From DATKHR01 sp035510155 (GTDB lineage: Bacteria; Acidobacteriota; Vicinamibacteria; Vicinamibacterales; CAVVIG01): DNA of 64,000 nt. Location: positions 1 through 64,000 of the forward strand of contig DATKHR010000065.1 of NCBI GenBank assembly GCA_035510155.1, in the 5' to 3' direction. This document shows, in pieces, positions 45,138 through 53,905 of this stretch. Under the pieces are notes generated by a model that saw only the letters and a list, made by a program, of their open reading frames with translations, made no database searches and was not told where the DNA came from. Numbering within the stretch: position 1 is the stretch's first letter; each line of letters starts with the position of its first letter. Both the position numbers and the translations under genes were made by a program.

Positions 45138-46220
45138 ATGCGCATCCTCGGGATCGAGACCTCGTGCGACGAGACCGCCGCCGCCGTTGTCGAAGAAACG
45201 GGTGACGGATTCAAGCCATGGGCGATCCGTTCGAACGTCATTGCCTCACAGGTCCCAATCCATCGTGACTGGGGAGGCGTCGTTCCCGAGCTGGCATCGC
45301 GCCAGCACATTCGCGACATCTCCGGCGTCGTCGAGCGCGCGCTCGACGACGCGCAGACGTCGTGGCGCGATCTCGGCGCTGTAGCCGTGACCCAGGGGCC
45401 CGGGCTGGTCGGCTCCTTGCTCATCGGCGTGTCGTTCGCCAAGGCCGCGGCAGCCGCCGCCCGGCTGCCTCTTGTGGCCGTGCATCACCTTGCCGGCCAC
45501 ATCGAGTCGCTCGTGCTGGAGAACGGCGAGATGCCTCTCCCGGCCGTGGTTCTCGTCGTTTCCGGTGGCCACACCAGCCTTTATCACGTCGATCGGCCGG
45601 GACATTACGCGCTCATCAGTCGAACGCGTGACGATGCGGCGGGCGAGGCGTACGACAAGGTGGCGAAGCTGCTCGGTCTCGGGTACCCCGGCGGGCCGAT
45701 CATCGACCGACTCGCCGCGCGGGGGAATGATCGTGCGGTCGCGTTGCCGACGACGAGGCTGACGCATGCGGACAGGAATGCGCCGGATCTGCGGGGCGAT
45801 CTGGACTTCAGCTTCAGCGGGCTGAAGACGGCCGTAATGCGCTACGTTCGGGGGAGAGGCGCCGCCCGTTTTCCGGGCGAAACAGGCGGCGCGCCGCCGC
45901 CCTTCACTGAAAGCGAAATCGCGGATATCTGCGCCAGCTTTCAGCGGGTGGTCGTGGCCGTGCTGGTCGAGCGGTTATTCGATGCGGCCAGGCGGTTTCA
46001 GGCCAGAAGCGTGGGGATTTCCGGCGGAGTCTCCGCGAACAGCCGCTTGCGCGCGGAGCTCGAGGCGCGCGGCAGGGCGCGCGAGGTTCCGACCTTCGTG
46101 CCGAGCCTGGCGCTGGCGACCGACAACGCGGCCATGATCGCGGCGGCTGGTCTGCGCAGGCTTCACACAGGGCTCGTCGCGCCGGCCGATCTCAACGCGG
46201 ACGCCGCGTTGTCGCTCTGA
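45138..46220 (+). CDS. tsaD: tRNA N6-threonylcarbamoyladenosine synthase subunit TsaD
   Basis: A 360-residue ASKHA-fold protein, slightly longer than usual. It begins MRILGIETSCDETAAAVVE, has the metal motif HHLAGH (H117, H121), VVSGGHTSLYHV, GEAYDKVAKLLGLGYPGG and SFSGLKTAV. It transfers threonylcarbamoyl to A37 of ANN-decoding tRNAs with TsaB and TsaE, which are not in this window. The extra length comes from an insert after GLKTAVMRY (GRGAARFPGETGGAPPP). ATG 45138 follows the mtnA stop after one base. Confidence 0.96.
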   Translation: MRILGIETSCDETAAAVVEETGDGFKPWAIRSNVIASQVPIHRDWGGVVPELASRQHIRDISGVVERALDDAQTSWRDLGAVAVTQGPGLVGSLLIGVSFAKAAAAAARLPLVAVHHLAGHIESLVLENGEMPLPAVVLVVSGGHTSLYHVDRPGHYALISRTRDDAAGEAYDKVAKLLGLGYPGGPIIDRLAARGNDRAVALPTTRLTHADRNAPDLRGDLDFSFSGLKTAVMRYVRGRGAARFPGETGGAPPPFTESEIADICASFQRVVVAVLVERLFDAARRFQARSVGISGGVSANSRLRAELEARGRAREVPTFVPSLALATDNAAMIAAAGLRRLHTGLVAPADLNADAALSL

Positions 46221-46230
46221 CGACGATCTG

Positions 46231-46740
46231 ATGGCCCGCGAGTTCCCGTCTCACCCCATTGTCGGCGTTGGCGCCGTGGTGGTGGACGGCGAGTCCGTTC
46301 TGCTCATCCGGCGCGGACAGGAACCGCTGAAGGGCGAGTGGAGTCTGCCGGGCGGGGCTGTGGAGCTCGGCGAAACGCTCGATGCCGCCATAGTGCGCGA
46401 GGTGCGCGAGGAGACAGGGCTCGACATCGCGGTTGGTCCCGTCGTCGAAGTACTCGATCGGCTGCGCCTGGCGTCCGACGGCCGGGTCCGCTTTCACTAT
46501 GTGCTCATCGACTTTCTGTGCCGGCCGGCGGCGTCAGCATCAGGACCGCGCTCAGCCTCAACCTCCTCAACCGCGCCGATCGCCTCCGCGTCCGACGCGG
46601 ACGCCGCCGAGTGGGTTGACGTGAAGGATCTGGCTGCCTACCGGGTCGCCGACGCGACGGTCCGGGTCATTCGCAAGGCTTTCGATCGCTCTCGGGCCGG
46701 ATCGTGGGCTCCCCTCGGCGGGTATCAGAAGGGCGAATAG
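46231..46740 (+). CDS. Nudix hydrolase
   Basis: A 169-residue protein with a complete Nudix box (residues 42-64; G x5 E x7 REVREETGL). It starts HPIVGVGAVVVDGESVLLIRRG and keeps EWSLPGGAVELGE, a pattern close to ADP-ribose or nucleotide pyrophosphatases of the MutT/NudF group. A Ser/Ala-rich insert (about residues 100-122) sits between the last strands. The substrate is unknown, but its place after nucleoside salvage and tsaD suggests a nucleotide. Its stop lies 4 bases from the convergent permease stop. Confidence 0.9.
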   Translation: MAREFPSHPIVGVGAVVVDGESVLLIRRGQEPLKGEWSLPGGAVELGETLDAAIVREVREETGLDIAVGPVVEVLDRLRLASDGRVRFHYVLIDFLCRPAASASGPRSASTSSTAPIASASDADAAEWVDVKDLAAYRVADATVRVIRKAFDRSRAGSWAPLGGYQKGE

Positions 46741-46744
46741 CTGA

Positions 46745-48247
46745 TCACTGCGCCCTTGGCTTCCACGCCAGGTATACAGGCACGCCCATCAGCACGATGA
46801 TCAGGCCCGGCCAGGTGGTCGCCGTTCGGTACACGAACAGGACGAGCAAGATGGTCGCGGCGCCCGCGATATAGAGTGCAGGGACGACGGGATAACCCAC
46901 GGCTCGATAGGGTCGATCGACGCCGGGTCGTGTCACGCGCAGCCGAAAGATGCCTGCGATGGTCAGGATGTAGAAGATCAACGCCGCGGAGATCACGTAG
47001 TTGAGCAAGTTGCTGTACAGGTTGCCGTACGTGCGCGCGGCTGCGTCGTAGGTGCGCGGCAGCACCAGGAACGCGGCCCAGCATCCCTGCAAGACCAGCG
47101 CCCACGCCGGTACTTTTGCGGCGTTCAATTGTCCCGACCTCCGGAAGAACAAGCCATCCCGTGCCATGGCGTAGTACGCGCGCGCCCCGGCGAGGATCAG
47201 CCCGTTCATGCAGCCAAAGGTCGAGATCATGATCGCGATCGCCATGATTGTCGGGCCGAGCCCACGGAAGATGGCGTTCACGGTGGCCGTTGCGACGCGA
47301 TCGCCGGCCGCATGTTGAATCTGATCGAAAGGCAGCGTCACCAGGTACGCGACGTTTGCGAGCAGATACAAGCCGATCACGACGCCGGTGCCAAGAGCCA
47401 GTGACAGCGGGATGTTGCGGCGCGGATCTTTGACCTCGCCCGCCGTGAACGTGATGTTGTTCCAGGCGTCGGCGGAAAAGAGCGATCCGGTCTGCGACAC
47501 GCAAATGGCGACGAACAAACCGAACGCGGTGACCGCCGTGAGGCCCGGCACGATCTCCACGACGCCTCGCACCTCCAACAGACGGCCGAAATTGTCGGCA
47601 ATCGCCCGGCTGTTCCAGCCGAGCAGCAGCCCGACGAGGATCAGACCCGCGAGCGCGCCGGTCTTCGCGGTCGTGAACACATTCTGAATAATCTTTCCGT
47701 ATTCGAGACCGCGTGTGTTCGTCCACGTCAGGAGCGCGATCACCAGGACGCCGATCGCCTGCGTGGTCGAGAGCGACAGCGCGTAGCCGGCCGAGACGTG
47801 GATCGGTCCAATGAGGTAGTTGTCGTCGCGGATCCACGGGACGAGCGCGCCGAAGTAACGCGCGAAGCCGACGGCGACGGCGGCAATTGTGCCGGTCTGA
47901 ATCACCAGGAACAGCGTCCACCCGTAGAGAAACCCCCACAGCGGCGAGAACGCCTCGCGCAGATAGACGTATTGGCCGCCCGCCCGTGGCATCATGGCGG
48001 CCAACTCGCCGTAAGAAAGCGCGCCGACTACGGTGAGGAGGCCGGTGAGGACCCAGGCACCCAGCAGCCACCCGGGACTCCCGACGGTGCGTGCCATGTC
48101 GGCCGAAACAATGAAGATGCCGGATCCGATCATCGAGCCGACGACGACCATCGTGGAATCGTAGAGGCCGAGGCCGCGGTGAAATTCGGTATCGAGGGCT
48201 ATGGCGACCGGCTCGACGCGGGTTGCCTGCACAGTGGAATTGGCCAT
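46745..48247 (-). CDS. APC-family amino acid permease
   Basis: A 500-residue inner-membrane transporter with about twelve helices. The first helix is VVVGSMIGSGIFIVSADMAR, the APC substrate-site motif GSGI(F), followed by ALSYGELAAMMPRAGGQYVYLREAF. Later come FTAGEVKDPRRNIPLSLALG and NGLILAGARAYYAMARDGLFF, resembling the LAT-like branch of neutral amino acid transporters. The substrate is not known. The ATG at 48247 is clear. It is divergent from the HD-domain gene with 57 bases between starts. Confidence 0.9.
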   Translation of the reverse strand: MANSTVQATRVEPVAIALDTEFHRGLGLYDSTMVVVGSMIGSGIFIVSADMARTVGSPGWLLGAWVLTGLLTVVGALSYGELAAMMPRAGGQYVYLREAFSPLWGFLYGWTLFLVIQTGTIAAVAVGFARYFGALVPWIRDDNYLIGPIHVSAGYALSLSTTQAIGVLVIALLTWTNTRGLEYGKIIQNVFTTAKTGALAGLILVGLLLGWNSRAIADNFGRLLEVRGVVEIVPGLTAVTAFGLFVAICVSQTGSLFSADAWNNITFTAGEVKDPRRNIPLSLALGTGVVIGLYLLANVAYLVTLPFDQIQHAAGDRVATATVNAIFRGLGPTIMAIAIMISTFGCMNGLILAGARAYYAMARDGLFFRRSGQLNAAKVPAWALVLQGCWAAFLVLPRTYDAAARTYGNLYSNLLNYVISAALIFYILTIAGIFRLRVTRPGVDRPYRAVGYPVVPALYIAGAATILLVLFVYRTATTWPGLIIVLMGVPVYLAWKPRAQ

Positions 48248-48304
48248 CAGGCGCTCCTGAACTAAGATTCCGGAACGTTATCACGGGTTGTTGAAAGCGA
48301 GTCT

Positions 48305-48877
48305 ATGTCCTTGAATCGCAGCGAAGCCTGGCAACTGTTGACCGAGTACACGAAGAGCGAGAGCCTCCTGAAACATGCACTGGCCGTCGAAGCGGCCTTG
48401 CGTGGCTACGCGCGCAAGTTCGGTGAGGATGAAGACGATTGGGGCGTCACTGCGCTCCTACACGACTTTGACTACGAGCGATGGCCGACGCTCGGCGACC
48501 ATCCCAACAAAGGCAGCGAGATCCTGCGGGCGAAGGGGTACCCGGACTGGATGATCCGGGCGATCCTGTCGCATGCCATGGAGATCACCGGCGTAACGCG
48601 CGAGAGCCGGCTCGAAAAGACGCTCTTTGCCTGCGACGAGCTTGCCGGCTTCATAACCGCAGCGGCGCTCGTCCGGCCGAGCAGGAGCGTGCTGGATCTG
48701 GAGGCCAGCTCGGTGAAAAAGCGGATGAAGGACAAGGCGTTTGCCCGTGGCGTCAAACGAGAAGACCTCGTCTCGGGCGCCGAGATCCTCGGGTTGGCGC
48801 TCGACGACCACGTCACGAATGTCATTGGATTCATGCGTGAGCGCGCCGGCGAGCTCGGGTTGCGGGGTTCGCTCTGA
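48305..48877 (+). CDS. HD-domain hydrolase
   Basis: A 190-residue cytoplasmic protein with the metal ligands of an HD phosphohydrolase: H24 in LLKHALAVEA, the HD pair in LLHDFDYERWP (H53, D54), H66 in GDHPNKG and H90 in ILSHAME. This short HDIG-type family is widespread and is thought to cut nucleotides or phosphate esters; the substrate is unknown. It is followed after 92 bases by an ABC exporter gene run, with no sign of coupling. Confidence 0.85.
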   Translation: MSLNRSEAWQLLTEYTKSESLLKHALAVEAALRGYARKFGEDEDDWGVTALLHDFDYERWPTLGDHPNKGSEILRAKGYPDWMIRAILSHAMEITGVTRESRLEKTLFACDELAGFITAAALVRPSRSVLDLEASSVKKRMKDKAFARGVKREDLVSGAEILGLALDDHVTNVIGFMRERAGELGLRGSL

Positions 48878-48969
48878 CAGGCTCATGACGAGCCGTACGG
48901 AGCTTCCATCGGCGCGCGGTTCGGACCTTTTCGCCCTCAGGCGCCGTATATCCCCGTATATCGAACTCC

Positions 48970-49944
48970 ATGGCTGAAGCCTCTCCCGCGGCGTCGACCG
49001 TGACGCTCGATGGCGTGACCGTGGCCTACGGCGCGAGCCGGAGGGCGGGAGCCCGCGGATCGGACAATGTCGCGCTTCGCGACGTGACGGCGTCGTTCCT
49101 GCCGGGCGCCGTCGGGCTGCTCGGGCCGAATGGCGCCGGCAAGAGCACCATGATCAAGTCGCTTCTGGGCTTTCTCATGCCGGAGCGGGGCCGCATGCGC
49201 GTGCTCGGGCTGGACGTTGCCGAGGCGCCGCTCGAAATTCGCGCGCGCGTGGGCTACATGCCGGAGACGGACGGGCACATCCCGGGGATGAACGCTGTGT
49301 CCTTCGTGGCGTATTGCGGCGAGCTCGCCGGCTTGCCGCACGTCGACGCCATGCAGCGCGCGCACGAAGTGTTGTTCTATGTCGGCCTCGGGGAAGCGCG
49401 GTACCGGAACGTCGAGACGTACTCGACCGGCATGAAGCAGCGCATCAAGCTCGCGCAGGCGCTTGTTCACGATCCGGATCTGCTGTTTCTGGACGAGCCG
49501 ACCAACGGGATGGATCCCAGGGGGCGCGACGAGATGCTCGAGCTCGTGCGCGACCTGGCCCATAACAAGGGCGTCAACCTGATTCTCTCGTCACATCTGC
49601 TTCCCGACGTCGAATACACCTGCGAGCACGTCGTCGTCATGGACAAGGGCCGCGTGGCCACGGCAGGACCGATTGCGGCGTTGAAGCAGCCACGCGGACG
49701 CGTCTACGAGCTGCGCGTGAAGACTCCCAACGGCGATCTCGAAGCGTTTCTCGAACGGTTGCGCGCCGCTGGTCTCGATTGTCACGCGACCGACGAGGAC
49801 GTCATGAGGGTGTTCGTCCCCGGCGAAGGCGGGGCTCGAGAAATCTTCGCCCTGGCCGCGTCCGATCACGTCCAGGTTCGTCATTTGCGGCCAAGCGTGC
49901 CGACGCTCGAAGACGTATTCGCCAAAGCGGTGGGGGAAGAGTAA
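48970..49944 (+). CDS. ABC-2 exporter ATP-binding protein (module 1)
   Basis: A 324-residue ATPase with Walker A GPNGAGKST (residues 52-60), the signature YSTGMKQRIKLAQAL, Walker B LLFLDEPTNGMDPRGRDE and the SSHLLPDVEYTCEHVVVMDKGR switch region. An insert of about 12 residues (GASRRAGARGSDN) lies in the first strand loop. A C-terminal domain of about 90 residues follows the ATPase core. It is followed by a permease and a second ATPase/permease pair, so both modules may serve one complex exporter. The substrate is unknown. Confidence 0.92.
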   Translation: MAEASPAASTVTLDGVTVAYGASRRAGARGSDNVALRDVTASFLPGAVGLLGPNGAGKSTMIKSLLGFLMPERGRMRVLGLDVAEAPLEIRARVGYMPETDGHIPGMNAVSFVAYCGELAGLPHVDAMQRAHEVLFYVGLGEARYRNVETYSTGMKQRIKLAQALVHDPDLLFLDEPTNGMDPRGRDEMLELVRDLAHNKGVNLILSSHLLPDVEYTCEHVVVMDKGRVATAGPIAALKQPRGRVYELRVKTPNGDLEAFLERLRAAGLDCHATDEDVMRVFVPGEGGAREIFALAASDHVQVRHLRPSVPTLEDVFAKAVGEE

Positions 49945-49965
49945 CGGTGAGCGCGTCGCACCTGA

Positions 49966-50007
49966 AGCCACGAGCCACGAGTACCGAGCCACGAGCCACG
50001 AGTACCG
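49966..50007 (+). repeat. Heptamer repeats before the first ABC permease
   Basis: AGCCACG-AGCCACG-AGTACCG occurs twice in direct succession, giving six 7-base units that end four bases before ATG 50012. The stretch fills nearly the whole 67-base gap between ATPase and permease genes and leaves no normal ribosome site. Confidence 0.85.
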
Positions 50008-50011
50008 AGTA

Positions 50012-50848
50012 ATGCCCATCCACGATCAGGGCTATCGCCGATACAGCGGCGGCAAGACGCGCGGGCGCGGATGGACGGTCATCGCCCGGAACGGCATCCG
50101 GTCGTTTCTCGGGAAGAAGGCGTTTCTGGGCCTGATGCTGCTGTCGTGGTTTCCTTTTTTCGTCCGCGCCGTGCAGATCTACGCGGCGGCCAATCTGCCG
50201 CAAGCGGCGTTTCTCGCACCCAAAGCCGAGACGTTCCGCCAGTTTCTCGATCAGCAGGAAATCTTCGTATTCTTCGTCACCGTGTATATCGGCGCGGGCC
50301 TCATCGCCAACGACCGCCGGGCCAATGCGCTCCAGATCTATCTGTCGAAGCCGCTCACACGCGCCGAGTACGTCTTCGGCAAGCTCGCGATCCTCATGAC
50401 GTTCCTGCTGCTGGTCACATGGGTGCCGGCCATCCTGCTGCTGCTCATTCAGATTGCGTTCGCCGGCAGCCTGACGTTCATCAAGAACAACGCCTTCCTG
50501 CTTCCGGCCATTACCGTGTTTGCCTTCGTACAGGCGGCGGTCGTCGCCGCGACCATGCTTGCGTTGTCGTCGCTGTCGAACAGCAGCCGCTACGTTGGCA
50601 TCCTGTACGCAGCCGTCCTGTTCTTCACGCAGGCGATCTACGGCGTGGTCTACGCCGTGACACGGAGCACGGGCATGTCGTGGATTTCCCTGTCGGCGGA
50701 TCTCACGCAGGTTGGCGACGTCATCTTCCGTCTGCCGCCGAAGTACGACACACCGTCCGTCGTGTCGTTCATGGTGATCGTGGCGGTGACCGCGGGTTCC
50801 GCGCTCATCCTCGATCGCCGGATCCGCGGGGTCGAGGTCATACGGTGA
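50012..50848 (+). CDS. ABC-2 exporter permease (module 1)
   Basis: A 278-residue protein with about six hydrophobic helices in ABC-2 permease order. A cytoplasmic N-terminus (PIHDQGYRRYSGGKTRG) precedes the first helix. IFVFFVTVYIGAGLIANDRR and LQIYLSKPLTRAEYVFGKL match the coupling segment that faces the ATPase. ATG 50012 immediately follows the heptamer repeats. Its stop overlaps the GTG of the next ATPase gene as GTGA. Confidence 0.88.
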   Translation: MPIHDQGYRRYSGGKTRGRGWTVIARNGIRSFLGKKAFLGLMLLSWFPFFVRAVQIYAAANLPQAAFLAPKAETFRQFLDQQEIFVFFVTVYIGAGLIANDRRANALQIYLSKPLTRAEYVFGKLAILMTFLLLVTWVPAILLLLIQIAFAGSLTFIKNNAFLLPAITVFAFVQAAVVAATMLALSSLSNSSRYVGILYAAVLFFTQAIYGVVYAVTRSTGMSWISLSADLTQVGDVIFRLPPKYDTPSVVSFMVIVAVTAGSALILDRRIRGVEVIR

Positions 50849-51807
50849 TTGACCACCCGCACGACCGTGTGGCGGACGGGCAGGCCGTTCCGGCCATCGC
50901 CGCCGATCACCTCTCCAAGTGGTATGGACAGGTCATCGGATTGAACGACGTGTCGGTGTCGGTTCCCTCCGGCGTCACGGGTCTGCTCGGCCCAAACGGA
51001 GCCGGCAAGTCCACGTTCATGAAGCTCATGACCGGCCAGTTGAAGCCGAGCAAAGGCGCCATTACCGTCCTTGGTGAGCCGATCTGGGAGAATCCAAGGC
51101 TATTCTTCCGGATCGGGTTCTGCCCCGAGCAGGATGCGTTCTACGAGCGCATGACGGGGCTCGAGTGGGTGAGCGCGCTCGTCCGCTTGAACGGGTTCGC
51201 CGAGGATGACGCGCGGGCGACGGCGAGCCGGGCGATCGAAGCGGTCGATTTGACCGAGGCGGCGAACAAGAAAATCGGCGCCTACAGCAAAGGCATGCGG
51301 CAGCGCGTCAAGATGGCGCAGGCGCTCGCCCACGACCCGGAGCTCCTGATTCTGGACGAACCGCTGGCGGGCATGGATCCCATCATGCGGCGCAGGACCA
51401 TCCGAATGATCAGAGACTGGGGCCGCGCCGGCAAGACCATCATCGTCTCGAGCCACATCCTGCACGAGATCGAGTCGATGACGTCCAACATCCTGCTCAT
51501 CAATCAGGGCCGGATTCTCGCCGAGGGCAACGTCCACCAGATTCGGGATCTCATCGATGATCATCCCCATACGATTTACGTCAGGGCCGACGAGACGCGA
51601 GCGCTCGCCCGGGAATTTCTTGGCTACGACGACGTACTGAGCCTGAGGTTCGAGGACAATGCGGTCGTCGTGCAGACGGGACGCCCGGATGCCTTCTACG
51701 CGCGATTGACCGACCTCGCGGCGTCGGGCGCAGCCGGCGCGATTCATGAGGTCACGTCACCGGACGACAACCTTCAGGCGGTTTTCCAGTATCTGGTCAG
51801 GACATAG
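50845..51807 (+). CDS. ABC-2 exporter ATP-binding protein (module 2)
   Basis: A 320-residue ATPase starting at GTG 50845 inside the permease stop. Walker A is GPNGAGKST, the signature YSKGMRQRVKMAQAL, Walker B LLILDEPLAGMDPIMRRR and the switch SSHILHEIESM. A C-terminal extension of about 90 residues resembles that of module 1. It diverges from module 1 throughout, so the two are paralogues rather than a recent copy. The frame is open upstream, but that region belongs to the permease gene. Confidence 0.92.
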   Translation: MIDHPHDRVADGQAVPAIAADHLSKWYGQVIGLNDVSVSVPSGVTGLLGPNGAGKSTFMKLMTGQLKPSKGAITVLGEPIWENPRLFFRIGFCPEQDAFYERMTGLEWVSALVRLNGFAEDDARATASRAIEAVDLTEAANKKIGAYSKGMRQRVKMAQALAHDPELLILDEPLAGMDPIMRRRTIRMIRDWGRAGKTIIVSSHILHEIESMTSNILLINQGRILAEGNVHQIRDLIDDHPHTIYVRADETRALAREFLGYDDVLSLRFEDNAVVVQTGRPDAFYARLTDLAASGAAGAIHEVTSPDDNLQAVFQYLVRT

Positions 51808-51854
51808 TCCAGAGAACACGGCCACAGAGGCACAGAGAAGGCGCTCACCGAACC

Positions 51855-52688
51855 ATGCGAAGCCAGCGAACTCCCGCCCTCGTGCCATCGGCGATGCGCA
51901 TCTTCGATTTGTCGCTGGGGCAGATGCTCTGGTCCCGCCGATCGGTGTTTCTTGGCGTGCTGCTGGGCGGTCCGGTCCTGCTCGCCCTCGGGCTTCGTGT
52001 GATCTCCGCGCTGTACCTGTCGGGCTTCCGGATCAACGGCGCGATGGCTGGCGGGGCGACCATCTTCGGGATGATGATCTGGTTGCTGTATCTGCGGTTC
52101 ATTATTCCGGTGCTGGGCGTCTTCTACGGGACGGCGCTCATCGCCGATGAAGTCGAGGACAAGACGATTACCTATCTTTTCACGCGGCCGATTCCGCGGA
52201 GAGCCGTGCTCGTCGGCAAGTACTTCGCGTACCTCGTGTGCACGTCGCTTCTGATCCTGCCTTCCGTCGTGCTCGTCTATTTCTTGATTGTCCCGATCGG
52301 GGACGGAAGCATCGGCGCAGCTTTTCCGTCGCTCGTGAAGGATCTCGGCATGCTCGTCGTGGGCCTCGCCGCGTACGGCGCAGTCTTCGCGCTCGTCGGC
52401 ACGCGACTCAAGCGCCCGCTCGTCGCGGGACTTGTATTTGCGTTCGGGTGGGAGCCGGGCGTCATGTTTTTTCCGGGTTACCTGAGGCGCGCGACGGTGG
52501 CCTATTATCTGCAAGCACTTGTCACGCACGAGATGCCGCAGGACTCCGCCGTCAGCGTCCTGCTGCAGGTGTTTCGCGAGGTGCCGGACGTTCTGACGAG
52601 TCTGGCATCGCTCGGACTCATCACGGTGGCGGCATTGTGGGTGGCGGGGCGATCGGTCGAACAGCGGGAATACGTTCTCGATCAATAA
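51855..52688 (+). CDS. ABC-2 exporter permease (module 2)
   Basis: A 277-residue protein with about six membrane helices. The segment FYGTALIADEVEDKTITYLFTRPIPR followed by VLVGKYFAYLV is the ABC-2 coupling region, with the typical ED near the second helix. It follows module 2 ATPase after 47 bases that include a short CACAGAGGCACAGAG repeat (51823-51837). It likely pairs with the ATPase encoded just upstream. The substrate is unknown. Confidence 0.87.
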   Translation: MRSQRTPALVPSAMRIFDLSLGQMLWSRRSVFLGVLLGGPVLLALGLRVISALYLSGFRINGAMAGGATIFGMMIWLLYLRFIIPVLGVFYGTALIADEVEDKTITYLFTRPIPRRAVLVGKYFAYLVCTSLLILPSVVLVYFLIVPIGDGSIGAAFPSLVKDLGMLVVGLAAYGAVFALVGTRLKRPLVAGLVFAFGWEPGVMFFPGYLRRATVAYYLQALVTHEMPQDSAVSVLLQVFREVPDVLTSLASLGLITVAALWVAGRSVEQREYVLDQ

Positions 52689-52738
52689 TTTGGGAACGTG
52701 GCGCAAGGCCCGTCCGTATAAGAGTATCGAGGGGCCCT

Positions 52739-53821
52739 ATGACGGCGAGAACCCGGTATTTCGTGATTGTTTCGCTTCTGGTGCTTAGTGTGGGGCTTGG
52801 CACCGGCCTCGTCGCCTACTACATCGGATTCCCAGCCGGCGCGTTTACGCGCACGGGCGGCCCTGAGGAATTGCAGTTTATTCCGCGCGACGCAACGGTT
52901 GTGGCCTATGCGGATGTTCGTGAAGTCATGGCGTCGGAGTTGAGGCAGAAGCTCCAAGCCTCCGTCCCCGTGGCTCCCGACGGGCGGCGCGAATTCGAAG
53001 ACAAGACCGGCATCAACATCGAAACCGACGTCGACCGCGTCGTCGCGTGCCTCAATCCCTCCCGTCACAGCACGAAGCCGGAAAACGCTCAAGGCGCGGG
53101 TATGGTCCTCGCGCGCGGGCGCTTCAATGAGACGAAGATTGAGGCTTTGATGCGGGAGCACGGCGCGGGAGTCGAGGACTACCGTGGGAAGCGATTGATC
53201 ACCGGCACCATGCTCGCCGATCGGAACGGCGACAACAGCGGCGACAACATCCACGCCGGACAGAATCACGAGCTCGCCGTGGTTTTTCTCGAGCCCGGAC
53301 TCCTCGCAATTGGGACCCCCGTCCTCGTCCGGTCAGCTGTCGACCTTCACCAGGCAGGCGACAATCCGCAAGCCGGCCTGCAGAGCGTTGCGAGCAACGA
53401 TGAGCTGATGAGCCTCGTGCGATCGCTCGAAGCCGGCAACCTGTGGGCGGTCGGTCGCTTCGACGTGCTCGAATCGCAGGCACATCTCCCGCCGGAAGTC
53501 ACGACGCGCCTGCCCGCGATCACGTGGTTTGCCGTCAGCGGTCACGTCAACGGAGGGCTGCGCGGCCTGATTCGCGCGGAGGCGCGAGACGAGGAAGCCG
53601 CCAACAACCTGCGTGACGTCGTGCGTGGTTTCGTCGCGCTCGGCAAGATGCAGGCCGGCTCGCGATCCGATGTCCAAGCGTTGATGCAGTCGCTCGAACT
53701 CGGCGGCACGGGCAAAACGGTTGCGCTCTCGTTCAACGTGCCGGCCGAAATCTTCGAGGCTGTTGCCGCCGCAGCCGGGAGTCGCGCACCCCGGGGAGAG
53801 AAGAAGCCCGAGATTCGGTAA
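52739..53821 (+). CDS. Membrane-anchored protein, DUF3352-like, unknown function
   Basis: A 360-residue protein with one N-terminal membrane anchor (about 7-30) and an exported domain. PEELQFIPRDATVVAYADVREV resembles the start of DUF3352-type proteins, in which a substrate-like domain is measured as LASELRQKL...; I cannot assign a role. GAGGGG precedes ATG 52739 by 4 bases. It follows the ABC-2 genes after 50 bases on the same strand and might be an accessory part of that exporter, though nothing in the sequence proves it. Confidence 0.68.
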   Translation: MTARTRYFVIVSLLVLSVGLGTGLVAYYIGFPAGAFTRTGGPEELQFIPRDATVVAYADVREVMASELRQKLQASVPVAPDGRREFEDKTGINIETDVDRVVACLNPSRHSTKPENAQGAGMVLARGRFNETKIEALMREHGAGVEDYRGKRLITGTMLADRNGDNSGDNIHAGQNHELAVVFLEPGLLAIGTPVLVRSAVDLHQAGDNPQAGLQSVASNDELMSLVRSLEAGNLWAVGRFDVLESQAHLPPEVTTRLPAITWFAVSGHVNGGLRGLIRAEARDEEAANNLRDVVRGFVALGKMQAGSRSDVQALMQSLELGGTGKTVALSFNVPAEIFEAVAAAAGSRAPRGEKKPEIR

Positions 53822-53905
53822 CACACGGCCCGCGTTTGTCATCATTTTTTCACACATCCGCGCCGGTTGACGCACTCGCGCCGTGCACCTACACTCCACG
53901 GCAGG

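Noticed and set aside
46725..48284. 519-residue minus-strand frame over the APC permease gene
   Set aside because: Same strand but another frame; Arg-rich and without membrane segments, whereas the permease frame has twelve helices.
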